The notes below the pieces were generated by a model. The model ran no database searches, was not told the origin of the DNA, and was given only the letters and a program-made list of their open reading frames with translations. A stretch of DNA of 64,000 nt from Ligustrum vulgare (lineage: Eukaryota > Streptophyta > Magnoliopsida > Lamiales > Oleaceae): NCBI GenBank assembly GCA_963555705.1, contig OY743177.1:54382096-54446095 (forward strand), given 5' to 3'. Made by a program: the position numbers and the translations under genes. Each line of letters starts with the position of its first letter. Within the stretch, counting starts at the first letter, position 1. Below, piece after piece: positions 48,776-60,265 of this stretch.

Positions 48776-51057
48776 CGTCAAATTCAGGAGAGCTTTTATA
48801 AGTCTCCGCATGAGCATTATCTTCAAGACGGAGCTCAAACTCCACCTACATCGAAGAAATTATTATGTCTTTCTCTGCCAACAACTTGTCATTCCCCTCC
48901 AAAAGCCCTTTCAAAGCAGCCAAATCCTTCTCCAGCTGAGAATTTGCATTTGTAGCCTCTGAATAACTTTTGGAGGTCATTTCTAACGAATCCAGGAGGG
49001 CACGCTCCATAGCCAAAACCTTAAAACAAGATCATATGATTATAATAGAAATGAAAAAAGGGTTGATAAAAAATGATTAGGAAACTAACCCTTCTTATTT
49101 CAACGGAAAAGGCGCGATGAATACTAGCCCCACCTCTTTTCTTCACGTCTTCCACTAGGCCACGTTTGACTGCGCTAGCAATGACTCAAATGTCTTCGTC
49201 GACCTTTGTCACAGATCGAGCAATCTTGACCTCCACCATGAGGACCGGAGATCGTACGCACTGGAGTTATTGGTCATGATAACGAAGAGGTCTCGTGGCA
49301 TGAGCATTTGAAGGGATTATGGGAGGATCTATAGGAAGATCTCTCGCATCAGCTTTTCTTTTCGTACCTTTCCCTTTGGCTACCTTCCCCCTCATCAGAG
49401 CTTCGACATTGCTCGAATCGTAGCTCATCTCGTCTGAAACAAAAAAAAAGAATCTTATAAATCCAGATAAAAGAAGTTAAATATGACTTCAAAGTATAAG
49501 AAAGAATTACCCTCTGGAAAGTTTATACGATGTTTGATGAAACGTCTTCAGTTAGAACTTCGCTCATTCTATTTCCAAGAGGCCTAAATCCTTGAATTGA
49601 AAGACTCATAGTTTGGTCAATTCCAAGTAGTGGAAAATGGAAAGGGACCGCTATTTCGTTTGACAAAGAAAAACCTAGTCTTCCAGCCAGGTTGGGAAGA
49701 TGGACATGAAGGGACTTTGAAATTGTTCTTAGTGGTAAACATGACCAGACTATTGTAATTGTGATGAGGTTTTGATTCAACCAAGGATCGTAAAATGTTT
49801 AACGAAGGAGTGATGTAATTTTGTAAACATACTAACAGAAAATAAACAATGACTCTCCAAGCATTTGGAGCTAATTATGCAAGGTTAAGGTCGAAAAATG
49901 AAGGAAATACAGAAGGAAGGGATGAAGGGAGAATCAAAGACCGCCCTTCATAGAATCTAAATAGACGGTTACCTCACCAAACTCTCCCTCACCAAACCCC
50001 TCATCGTTCAAGGGTGCACGATAGGAATGATCAGGGAATATAATGAAGGAATTGAGTACTTCGACCTAGCGAATTTCATTTAGCAACTTTGGTGGTTGGG
50101 GATAACCAAAACATCTTGAGAACGATGGCAGGGTTGAGCATGAGCCATGTTTTGCTGCATTTGAAGGGAAATAGAACAAACGTTAGAAACGATACTATTA
50201 CATGATAGAAAAAGAGTACCTTCTTGATGTTTAAAAAGCTAAAATCGGCCAAAGTTCAAGTTGGAGCAAAGATAAGATGCAGCAGGGGCTCAAGATGACA
50301 GAAAATATTTATCAAAGCAAATGGAAGAAAATACGTGTAGTTCCACGTATTTATACTTATTGGAATGATTAACTTCCCTTCCCAAGGAAAACCCCTGACA
50401 TACCCGCATTTTTAGATTTAAAAGACACCTGATGGATTGATATGACGTGCCGTCATTTAGTCAGGCCTGAGGTATGGGAGTTGAAGACTCAATGATGAGA
50501 AGACACGTATACAGACACATAAATGCGTGGAGCAATTTTCAATACCTTATGATTGTTCGAATATGACTTGACACCAAACGATCGCGATTCATAAACAAAG
50601 AATCATGATGGCCTGAGGGGACTGTTGATACATAAATAGATAAATACGAACAATCAGTTTAGGAGGCAAAGAAATCAAATGATGATATGACTTAGCACGA
50701 TCGATCGATTATGAATGGGCAAAAATCACGCCACCAAATCCGGATCCCTATCCTTGGTAAGATAACCATTATCCCTAAATTATAGGTAACCATACCTAAT
50801 CCAACTACAATCCCTGATTTCTTGGAGATTTTTACTCCTTATAATCGTGGGAGATTACACTTATAAATACCCCCCATCCTCCATCGTACTCATGTATGCA
50901 ATTTTTCATAATAAAGCAGTTATTACCAATTTTTTCTCTAAAAACCCTTTTGCTGATTATCACGCCAGAGGTACAACGGGGGTGAATCCTTGCATTTTTT
51001 AGGTTGGAATCGCTGATCGAGTTCGTGGTTAAAAGCAGTAAAGTTCATTCCACATCA
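48776..51057 (+). mobile_element. Second copy of the 3' part of the Tat-type element (antisense ORF and 3' LTR)
   Basis: Colinear with about 39365-41474: same minus-strand PF04195 remnants (LHVHLPNLAGRLGFSLSNEI at 49523-49780), same CCTGAGGGGACTGT purine tract, and an LTR at 50626-51057. It begins at the viral junction and has no Pol part. Confidence 0.75.
50626..51057 (+). repeat. 3' LTR of the Tat-type element, copy 2 (432 bp)
   Basis: Starts TGATACATAAATAG (TG kept) and ends AAAGTTCATTCCACATCA, next to the same GAGGTAGAGGTGG flank as copy 1. Shared flank means the LTR was there before copies 2 and 3 separated. Confidence 0.82.
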
Positions 51058-52059
51058 GAGGTAGAGGTGGATTTTCCAAGAAATAGGTTTCTTTTTATTC
51101 TTTTTTCTTGACCAGAACTTGAGCTTCTTCATGTCTTCTATCACCTTCATTTGATTTTTGATTTTTGGTGTCTAAGCGATTTGAGCTGAAGGTGATTGTC
51201 GACAGTCGTCGTTTGGATGAGTGGCGGTAGTCGACCGATGATGAAGCAGTGAGGATAACGATGTGATGGTGTTTGGGCCTGAGTGGAGGAAGAAGCTTTT
51301 GATTTTTCTTTAAGATAGTGTTTGATAAGGTAGACTTGTCTAGGAAGTAGGAATTCATTTGTTACTTTCATTTTTTCCCGTTGTTTTATTGACAAGTTTT
51401 GTCTTGGAATTGATTTTCCTACTTTTGTTGGAAGTTGTGTAATTCCTTGATTTTAAGGCAAATAAATTCTTAGCTAATAGTTAATAATTGGTTTCGACAT
51501 TCACATGGCAAAACATAAAAGCCTCATTTGATTATTCTTGTTGCTGTTAATTGACTTACTTTTTTTTTAATCAAAAATTAACATTATTATTATCAAGTAC
51601 AAATATATAAAAAATATTTAAAATAGCTAAATTTTGTTTTATTTGCCATGAAAAATAATATCAATCAAACAACAAAATTTGAAAAATTTCTCACTTTTCT
51701 ACCTAAAAAATTAAATCAATTAAACACATTAAACTTCCAATTCCCAAGAATTAAATTCCCTAGAATTCATTTTTTTCCACCTGAATTTCAGCATTGCTAC
51801 CAAATGGATCCTAATTGATTTTTTCTAATTATTTTATGAGTAAGCACTAAACATCACAAAATGGTCCTTAACCTTTAGGCTTCTTGTGATAATAGTCCCC
51901 AATGTTTAGGTTTTGACATTTATACTCTCAAAATCACCAACTATTACGAAAATGGTCCTTCCCATTAGATTCTGTTAATTTCAACCGTTAAAAACATAAT
52001 TTAACCCTATTTGTTAAATATTTAGAATTGAATTTCTGTCTTTATCAAAAGATTTTGGT

Positions 52060-53962
52060 GATAGAGAAAATGTAAAATGAATGTACTTGAGTACTTGGCA
52101 GAAAATTTGTTATCCAACTGTAGAAGGAGGACTGGAATGTAGAACAATAGAAGACATAAACCATGCATTTGACTGAAAACTGTGGTGGCAGTATAGGCAA
52201 CAGCGTCCTTTGGAGCAAAACTTTACATTGGAAATATAGAAAAAAGCTTCATCCCAATGACATGTCAGCTAAAGCATCTGATTCAGGGCTATGGAAAAGA
52301 CTGATGAAAGTTAAGACTATGATGGAAAATCAAATAGCTTAGAAAATTGGCTCAGGGAAAAGCTTCTTTTGGAAAGACAAGTGGCTTCCTATAGGAGTTT
52401 TGACACAATATGCTAGTCCATTAAACCTCAGTAACAACAAAGTGAAAGAGTTTCAACATGGAGGGACCTGAAATATACAGTAAATTCAAAATGTGGTGCC
52501 TAATTGGATTATGGAGCAAATCATCAAAATAACTATAAAAGTTGAGAAGGATAAATTCATCTGGCAAGCTAATCGGACTGGGGAATTCTCTATTTCTTCA
52601 CATGTAAACTTATCTAGAAGGAAAGCATCAATTAAAAAATCATATGATACAATATGGGCTACAGAGGTTCCAATCAAAATCTCTTTCTTCATTTGGAAAG
52701 TATGGCACAACTGGATTTCAGTTGATTCAGTGGTCAAAAAGAAGCTTGGAATTCAAATGGCGTCTAAATGCCAATGTTATGGAAATGAGGAGGATATGAA
52801 TCATCTTTTCATTCTTGGACCTGCTGCTATAGAGGTATGGACATTTTTCTTTTCTAAAATTGGCAAACCATGGTTGGAATGTAATCATCCTATGTGTCTC
52901 TTTAATGCCTGGAGAAGTTGTCGTAAATTACCTGTGCATTGGTCTACCCCTTTTTATTATGTGGTATTTATGGATTGAGAGAAATTACTCTAAATATGAA
53001 AACAAACAAATGTCTGCACATAGAATTATTAAAACTATTGAATGGAAAATTCAAATGATCTAGAAAGCTTTGAACGCTAAAAAAGAAATAAAGCGGAAAA
53101 AGCCTATCATATGTTGTTAGGAAAAACATATTAGGAGCACCATCAAAATCAATACTTCTGTTCATGAGGAGAAAGAGATGTACGGAAGTAGAAGCATTGC
53201 TAGGGACAACTTTGGACAAATTATATTTGCATTGAGCGAAAATTCGGCACGGAAGAATTATTGTGAAGTTGCTCTAGAAGTAATAATGGAAACTATTCAG
53301 AAATGCGAGGAGCTGTAATTAAAGGAAGTTAGATTTGCAACTGATCTTTAAGCAATAGTCCATGGTATCAACTCAAATAATGCTGGTTCTTGGCCGTGGT
53401 GTTATCAATTGTTTGAGATCAAGGATTATCTGGGAAGACATTTGAGTAAAATTGAGCTGGAAAAGAAAATTTCCAACAAAGCCGCCTCTTGGCTTGCTGA
53501 AGCAGGAATCTTCGGTGATAATTGTTTATGGTACACAGTACATAACATTCCTAGATTCCTTCAGAATATTGTACTAATGGACCAAAGGTTGGTACCTTAC
53601 ATTTTGGAACTAGACTAGATGGTAATCTAAGCAGATATCCCTTAGAATGTTACTAGGAATTACATCATTTTTTTGAACTTGTAAAAGGGAGTAAGTACTC
53701 ATAATTTACATTTTTTTGCATTGCATTTATGGTTTTGTATTAATTGAAGTTGTACTACAATATTGCATGCATCATTTTGAGATTTTGAAGTCTTTTGTGC
53801 TAGGCATACTATATGGAGGCAAGAGCTATGTCCTATTCTACTACGTGTAATGTTTCTTTGTGTTAATAAAATGATAGGGAAATCCAAACCCCCTGCAAGA
53901 GTTGACGAAGGTGGATTAAAAATCACTCCAATACTCTTGAGGGTCTTTTAAAAAAAAAAAAA
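52060..53962 (+). mobile_element. Truncated L1-type LINE with poly-A end
   Basis: Carries the EGG motif region (52110-52200), a zinc-binding reverse-transcriptase domain (zf-RVT) at 52493-52978, RNase H remnants (53100-53640) and a 3' end TCTTGAGGGTCTTTTAAAAA with an A-tract at 53947-53962. 5' truncated, as most LINEs are. The same LINE remnant occurs in the foldback arm of copy 2 and in the inverted copy, so it inserted before those copies formed. Confidence 0.75.
52493..52978 (+). pseudogene. LINE ORF2 zinc-binding (zf-RVT) domain
   Basis: 161 aa frame reading FIWQANRTGEFSISSHVNLS, WATEVPIKISFFIWKVWHN, and CQCYGNEEDMNHLFILGPAA, the standard order of the PF13966 domain found after plant LINE reverse transcriptase. 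Upstream RT is lost and RNase H follows out of frame, so it is a fragment. Confidence 0.8.
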
Positions 53963-54239
53963 ATTGGCGTATTAAGTCCATTTAAAGGTTGTACGTAAAA
54001 TTTTCAAAAAAAAATAATAAATAAAAAATAAAAAATAGGTTGTAAGTAAATAACATCCCTGAAATGGAAACATTTTGGCGTATTAAGTCCCTAACCTACA
54101 AATATTTGGCGTATTTCGTCACTAACCTACAAATGTTTGGCGTATCTAGTCCATAACATATTAAACCCCCATTTGAGACCCCATTATTTCAAATAATTCG
54201 GTTTGTAATTGTAACTTTTTAGAAAAATTGTTCTCTAAA

Positions 54240-55492
54240 TACAGTTTCTGATCACAGCTATTAGAAGTTGATGCTTGTGAAGTGTTCATAAATTCAAATT
54301 ATCAAGTTGATAAATTATTATGCAAACTTTTTTGGTATAAGTCCATTCTTTGATCTAGTAAAATACAATAATCTGTAATATACTATTCGTGTGTTTCTAA
54401 AAGTCTATTATATTATTCAGAAGACATGTTTTCATTTTCCATTTGATGTTTAATATCTTTCTTCTTTAAATTCATCCAAATGGTTATCTAATCATTTGAT
54501 TCTGTATCCTGACATTATATTAAAACCGTATTATCATTAGTCATAATTTTATTATATAAATCCATTATTTGTTGTGATATATTAGAATAATCTATAATGT
54601 ACTGATCACAATTTTCCAAAAGTATATAATATTCTTTAGATGATTCATCTACATCCATCAATTGAGACGTGATTTTATTTATTTTTTCCATTATTCTTTC
54701 TAATAAATTATCTAATCCTTTAATTGTATATCCTGACATCTTATATACTGAAATCAAACTGTAAGCACAGAGGTAAACAATTTATAAAGTTTCAAGTAGC
54801 TTTTCAAATTCTATCAGTGTTCGTAGATCGATAATATCTATATCACCTATGATATCTATGTTAGGTTCAAATGGTATATTATATTTTGAAATATTTTTCT
54901 TTCTTTTTTCTAATTTATCAATTATATCTTGAATATCTTGTATTACTATAGATCTTATAGTACCTCTAGCAAAGTTTTCAATCAAATTTTCTTTAAAATT
55001 TTTAAATATCTCTTGTGATACATAAAGTTGCTCTTGATATCTTATTTTATCAATTTCATTTTCATATTAAATACCTCTTTTACTTTTGAAATTCTTTTTA
55101 ACTTTATATGGACAACTCTTAGATCTGAGTTTTTTCATGGCATCCATGATATCAAAATTTTCAAAAACTGGTAAAGAAAGACTCATCTCTTCCGTCACTG
55201 TCATAATCTAATATGGGATCATAATCATTTTCACTACTAAACACATGTCCTAAATACAATTCATTATTTATTTCAGTATTATCACTATCAAGCCAGAAGT
55301 AAATAATTGATTTGTAATTTCTAATCCTATTAATTCCTTTAATTTTGGAAAAATAGCTAACAAACATTGCATATAAACATGATATAACTTTTTTATTTTA
55401 TTATTGGGTCTAATGAATTGTTTATGCATGAATAAAGATTCAATTATGCTATGATATTCATCCTTATAAAGACTATTTTGATAATTAAACAT
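54240..55492 (-). pseudogene. Pararetroviral small-ORF region downstream of the leader
   Basis: Successive minus frames: 55268-55492 and 55161-55367 (overlapping, shifted), 54782-54985, 54515-54757, and a final frame from about 54305 opening MNTSQASTS. They are Lys/Ile/Asp-rich with coiled-coil-like heptads (LDNLLERIMEKINKI). The position between a promoter/leader and a polyprotein start fits badnavirus-type ORF1/ORF2, but I see no decisive family motif. Confidence 0.4.
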
Positions 55493-55559
55493 AATAATCC
55501 TAAATTCGACATGATAAAAGCTCTTCTTCCTCTTAATTTCATAAAGATGGATATATTAA

Positions 55560-56000
55560 GAATACTTACCTCTTTTTTTGTTCTTTGTACCTTTGTATTC
55601 TCCTTTTGTTGTCAGTGACCTTCAGGCTCACAGGTTTCTGCTATCACACCCTTCAATGGTTCAACGGCCTCCTGCCTTTACGGGTTATTAGCTACACCTG
55701 GATATATGCCTTTACTATATAACACTTAGATGGAAAATATTTAGGACAAAGTGTAGGGAGTTTTTTTAATAATATATCTTCTTGTAGGAAATAGGATTGA
55801 AAAGAAAGAAAATTAGAAACTCATCATGTTTTTATAAATTGATTGGAATTTTATTGATAATAAATATTGATACGAGACTGATATGAGAACTTTTCAAGTA
55901 CATGAGACTTCTTTGGCTTTCTCACAGATTGAGGGCTCAAGCAATCTCTGCATTTTCCTAGCCAGAAGGCTTCTATTTATACAACTTCAAGAGGCACCAC
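55560..56000 (-). promoter_or_regulatory. Pararetrovirus pregenomic promoter, poly-A signal and leader
   Basis: On the minus strand a TATAAATAGAAG box (55970-55981) is preceded by a GATGTAAGAGG element (near 56010-56020) similar in position to the as-1-like sites of 35S-type promoters. About 120 bases downstream is CAATAAAAT (about 55848-55856), the usual short TATA to poly-A spacing of caulimovirids. Further down is a splice-donor-like AGGTAAGTATT (about 55560-55571). Assignment rests on arrangement, not on a database match. Confidence 0.5.
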
Positions 56001-56289
56001 TATCTAACCTCTTACATCATTGCTTACCTGGTGGATACAATAATTTGAAACTTTTCATAATATCACAGGGACACACAAGGACACACATGTCCCTCTATTA
56101 TTTATTTCCTCACATGTCCCTTACATGGGGTTGCCTATCTTTTGGTACGCTATATCCTCCTTTAATAAAGCAGATTCCAAATGTTCATCTATTTTATTGG
56201 CATGCAGGGCAATTTCTGACAATGCACGCCTCTTGTAAAGTTGCAAAACTTCCATGGATCTGATTAGTGTCAAACTTGTTGATGTGGTT

Positions 56290-56480
56290 TCGAGAATAAT
56301 AATGGATTTTCTCCATAAAATTTTTCCAATTGTTCAATGATCTTTTTTTTACAGTTGTTTCTATTCCTTTTTTAGGACTCTTTTATATCTTATGTTTTTA
56401 TTTCATTTTGTGTAATTGGTTTTTTCTCCCATCTATCACCACGCTAGGCCAGTGAACTCTGTAAGGTCGAAATTCTCGAT
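56290..56480 (-). pseudogene. Possible linker to reverse transcriptase in the viral Pol
   Basis: Reads a KKKIIEQLEKFYGENPLLFSKP-like stretch in part, the type of sequence found between protease and RT in caulimovirid Pol. No RT catalytic box (YxDD) follows, because sequence switches to the promoter region. Confidence 0.4.
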
Positions 56481-56544
56481 ATTTTTAATAAATGTTCACA
56501 AGGGTTTTGTAACATGATCATGTAATTATTTTGTTTGTAATATT

Positions 56545-56800
56545 GAAATTGTTATAAAAAAAATCATTTCCTAATAGTGTATCACATTCTAATTTGTCGT
56601 AACTATATATCTTATTTACAACTATTTATTTACTTCCAAGTACTATATTAATTTTATTAGCACTGTCAATTATTTGAGTACCTTCTCCCGTAACTCCTAT
56701 TATTTTTATCTTTTCATTAGTATTCCACGATTTATTAAGAAACTTTTAAATATTGTTATATCACTTCCTGTGTCAATTAATGCACATGTTATATTTGTTT
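56545..56800 (-). pseudogene. Retropepsin-like domain 2 of the viral polyprotein
   Basis: The minus frame reads CALIDTGSDI (catalytic DTG, about 56765-56793), then KIKIIGVTGEGTQI and DTLLGNDFF (about 56550-56580), the three landmarks of a retroviral aspartyl protease. One in-frame stop between flap and LLG, and frame breaks just after DTG, show decay. Confidence 0.65.
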
Positions 56801-56904
56801 AAAAAATAGTAACTTGTATATAAACAGCTAATGAAAAACTTATTTGGTTATTCATTTATTCAACTTTTCTACATAGTGTAGTTTGACCATTATGGGTTAT
56901 GTAT

Positions 56905-57180
56905 AACCTTCACGTTTTATATTATAATCTTCTAGTTCATTTACGAAACTCATTCCTAATAATATATTAGAATTTACCATACTGTTATCTATATGACATG
57001 GTATTAAGAGATTTATTCCTCCTATTTTTATTGGTACTTTGACTTCAAGTTCAGTAATATATAATTGCCCATCAAAATTTATATACCTATATGGATCAGT
57101 TCTATGAGATATTAATCTTCTATTTCTATTTGAAGTTATATGACATTCACTAGCTCCTGTATCAATTAATTTATTTAATC
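56905..57180 (-). pseudogene. Retropepsin-like domain 1 of the viral polyprotein
   Basis: The minus frame reads KLIDTGASECHITSN (DTG at about 57158-57166), then RYINFDGQLYITELEVKVP and NILLGMSFV (about 56950-56976). It is a complete retropepsin pattern lying about 370 bases before a second one. Confidence 0.65.
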
Positions 57181-57214
57181 ATTTCACATGTTCTTTTCCA
57201 TTAAAATATTCACC

Positions 57215-57900
57215 TTATATTTTCATATTTCCAACATCTCTATGAAATTTTATTTCTCTTGTATTACTAGTTTCTCCTAATTGTTTAGGTAAACTTGTTG
57301 ATCTTCTAATTAATCTTCCATCTTCAAATATGATTTTATTATTAGGGTATTCCTCTTCTCGTAAATCTATTATTTCTAGTTTATTTTTTATAGTAAGTTC
57401 ATAGTCTTCTAGGACTAAATTTATTTGGTTATTTGGTTTCACAATTTTACAAATATCTTTATATTCTTTATGAACTTCAATGTATGGTTTTTTAGAGTAA
57501 ATATTTTCATAATTAGAATTAGTAAATGTATATAACACTCTATGTTCTATAGTCATGATTTGATCCCCTGGTTGCATTATATCATTTCTATGTAACTTGA
57601 AATGTAGTACTAAAACTTCATTAAAGTTTCTATCTTTCAATGAGACAATATTTTGGGTAACATGTAAATATTAGTTTCTAATATGCAAGATTTCCTTCTA
57701 TTGTTTCTAAATAACTGTCTTTTAAATATATTATTCTTCCATTATGTAAACTTACAGTCAAAGGTGAATCTATTCATTCTCTAAATAAGGACTTAAATAT
57801 TATTTGTATTCCTGCTAGATGAACATATTGAATCTTTTCACTTTATTTTTTTTATTAATTTTTGTTTATAATTCTGTAATTGTATTTTTTGTTAAAAGAT
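57215..57900 (-). pseudogene. Movement-protein-like region of the viral polyprotein
   Basis: Frames near 57660-57860 and 57215-57640 read IQIIFKSLFREWIDSPLTV, GNLAY and FNEVLVLHFKLHR pieces in the order seen in caulimovirid 30K-type movement proteins (my recognition, not searched). It follows the coat-like region instead of preceding it, unlike the fragment at 46195-48775, so the two relics probably derive from different virus lineages. Confidence 0.45.
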
Positions 57901-58149
57901 TTATTTTATGGGTTCCTTGAGTTGTTCTGACATTTATTGCTTTTTCATTCTTATGATATTCATTTATTGCTATCCTTTCTCTTTTCCATATTCTATCTAA
58001 AATTTCTCATTTTCTTATTTTCAAATCAAATGATAATTTTTGTACTTTATTAAACTTATTACTGTCAAATGTTACTTTTAATCCATAACATCTATTCATT
58101 CATATTCTTGTACATCTATATTATTATTTTCTATTTCTTTTGTTTCTCT

Positions 58150-59367
58150 ATTCTGATTCTGATTCATTACTTTCTGAATTTGTTTCACTTATATAGACTT
58201 CTTGATCATAATATTCTTCAATATCAGATATTTCGATTAGTTTACTTTTTATTTCTAGATATTCTTTTTGTAATATTTTAAATTTTTTCTTAGTACAATC
58301 AGAGCTTATATGACCAATCTCTCCACAATTCCAACACTTGCATTGACTTTTATCTTTTTTAGAAGGTTTATTTTTCGATTTTTTTATTTGAATTATATTT
58401 TCTTTTGTAATATCTTCTTCTAAGTTTTATATATATTTTCTTAAAATTTCTAATTTTTTTGAATTTTCTACTTTTATATTTTGTTTTTGTTTTTGTTTTT
58501 CTCTTTTCAGGGTTACATTCCCATTGGGTAGGTTTTTCCATATCTTCACAATATATTCTAGTTAATTTTCCTGATTTCTTTAGTAATTGGCTTTGTTGAT
58601 ATATATATGCTAATTTTTTAAATAGGAATTTTATTCTTGATCCTAATGACCTAGGAATACTGGGTTATCTCTAGCAAATATTTCAAATTCTATCTTAAAA
58701 TATTTTCCCCATAAACCTTGTAATTTATTATAGTACATATCTTGATATATACTTCTTGATTTTCATTACTATAAAATTGGGCACAATAGTAATCTTTAAA
58801 TTCACAAGTATATTATTTGATTTTACACATATCATATATTGTTAAATTTATCAATCTGACTCTAGCATTGTCCTTTTCTCTTATTGATTCTTGTTCGGCA
58901 TAACTTGTTCAATTTTCTCCTATAAATTCGTCTGCAATATATCATGTTAACCTTTCTACACCTCCATGATTGATATGTTTATCGTAATTATCATTTGGTT
59001 TAAATCTATCCTCATACTTATTTCTTTTAAGTGGTTGTCTATCCTTGATTCTATCATAGTATTGTTTATATGGTTTACTATACAAATGTGCAAAACTTTC
59101 ATCTGGATCTGATAATCTAGAAGCTCCTATTGGATTTAGATTATGTACTCCTCCAGTATTCATTAGAACTTGGTATTCACTTAAATTATCTAAGCTTAAT
59201 TGGTCAAAATTTTCTATTAGTAAGTCTAGTTCTTCATCCATCTTTATTCTTTTTTCTTCAGATTTTTCTTCAACTTTAAGTTTTCCTATTTTTTTTTCTA
59301 TGGATTTTTGTAATTCTAATTCTTCTTCTAGTATCTTTGATAATATATTTTTTTCTAAATTCATCAT
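58150..59367 (-). pseudogene. Coat-protein-like region with CCHC zinc knuckle
   Basis: 58942-59367 is open for 141 codons (Glu/Lys-rich start, then NTGGVHNLNPIGASRLSDPD and HLYSKPYKQYYD). Decayed frames continue to a zinc knuckle at about 58295-58341 (CWNCGEIGHISSDC, C-x2-C-x4-H-x4-C) and an acidic tail (58150-58260). A CCHC knuckle at the end of a capsid region is the caulimovirid pattern. Many stops between 58350 and 58940. Confidence 0.6.
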
Positions 59368-59627
59368 CCATACTTCCTATTTCTGTTACAATTTTTTTCT
59401 TGCTTAATGTTTTTCTTTCCTATTCTAGTCATTTCTTTTTCTGTAAGTTTTTTTAATCTATTTTCTTATCCATATTTTTATTATTTTCTTTTAATTCTCT
59501 AATCTCAAGTTTTAGTATATTTATATCATTTCTTGCTTCTTTTAATTCATTTTTTACTTCTTGAACATCACTTATTAAGGATTTTATTAGCATTTTAAAA
59601 TCTTCAATATATTCACTTATCGATATT

Positions 59628-59885
59628 TTATACTCTTGGTTTAGCAGTTTGGGTTTTTCTTACATTAAATAGTTTGTCATACATATCATCTATCTTTGTT
59701 TCTAATTTTTTGATTATTTCTTCTATTGATATGATTCTTTCATTATCATTCTTTCTTATCTTTTCATTTAACTTTTCTACTTTTTCTATAATCATTCCAA
59801 TTTTAACTTGATTAATTAATTCTTCTGATTTTCTTTGGAATTCTTTTAAAATCTCTTCATCTATGTTTCTAACATCTCCTAACAT
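59628..59885 (-). CDS. Viral small ORF, coiled-coil protein ending in a basic tail (85 aa)
   Basis: Starts MLGDVRNIDEEILKEFQRK, has heptad-like Leu/Ile spacing through most of its length and ends KTQTAKPRV. Size, coiled coil and basic C-terminus recall the virion-associated small ORF of badnavirus-like viruses (inference). The frame is intact, although its neighbours are decayed. Confidence 0.45.
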   Translation of the reverse strand: MLGDVRNIDEEILKEFQRKSEELINQVKIGMIIEKVEKLNEKIRKNDNERIISIEEIIKKLETKIDDMYDKLFNVRKTQTAKPRV

Positions 59886-59940
59886 ATCTTTTAGTTCTTT
59901 GAATTATATTGTTAATTTGTTCTGGATACTTTGTAATTTT

Positions 59941-60064
59941 TCTTTGATATTCTTGTCTTGTATATTTAACTGTTGTAATTCTTTAATAGCCATTTTAATT
60001 TTTCTTTGATATTCTTGTCTTGTATATTTAACTGTTGTAATTCTTCAACAACCATTTTATAATG
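59941..60064. repeat. 62 bp tandem duplication inside a viral ORF
   Basis: TCTTTGATATTCTTGTCTTG begins at 59941 and again at 60003. The period of 62 is not a multiple of three, so it shifts the frame. Confidence 0.9.
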
Positions 60065-60265
60065 TGGAATTATGTTTTTATATGTTTGCCATAAAAAGGT
60101 ACTTATCCAATTTAATTGCATATTGAGAAATTCATCAGATTCTTCCCATGAGCTTAATGGTTGAAACATAGTTGTATTAGCTCCTTTTATTTGGTATGAT
60201 CGTATAGGAAGTCTAATATTTTCTATTACTTGTTTTTCAAATTTTATTTCTGAAAATTCTGTCAT
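59966..60265 (-). CDS. Viral small ORF (99 aa), start overlapping the previous stop
   Basis: Begins at 60265 in a TAATG overlap with the stop of the ORF at 60265-60708, an arrangement used for re-initiation in pararetroviruses. The product includes QPLSSWEESDEFLNMQLNWI and an aromatic middle part. A 62 bp tandem duplication covers its 3' end (about 59941-60064) and has probably moved the stop. Family not recognised for certain; similar in size and place to badnavirus ORF1-type proteins. Confidence 0.45.
   Translation of the reverse strand: MTEFSEIKFEKQVIENIRLPIRSYQIKGANTTMFQPLSSWEESDEFLNMQLNWISTFLWQTYKNIIPHYKMVVEELQQLNIQDKNIKEKLKWLLKNYNS

Larger units (their letters stand above)
51058..54229 (+). 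repeat. NAC-bearing segmental duplication, copy 3 (left part)
   Basis: Matches copy 2 from GAGGTAGAGGTGGATTTTCC through the small TIR element (51314-51815) and the foldback element (from about 51840). It is split by pararetroviral DNA at 54230 and resumes as the NAC-3 region near 61220. Confidence 0.78.
51840..54229. mobile_element. Foldback element copy 3, interrupted by a LINE and truncated by viral DNA
   Basis: The left arm starts after TTATTTTA at about 51830-51838, a LINE occupies about 52060-53962, the arm resumes at ATTGGCGTATTAAGTCC, and the element is cut within the inner arm at 54229. The right half, present in copy 2, is missing. Confidence 0.7.
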
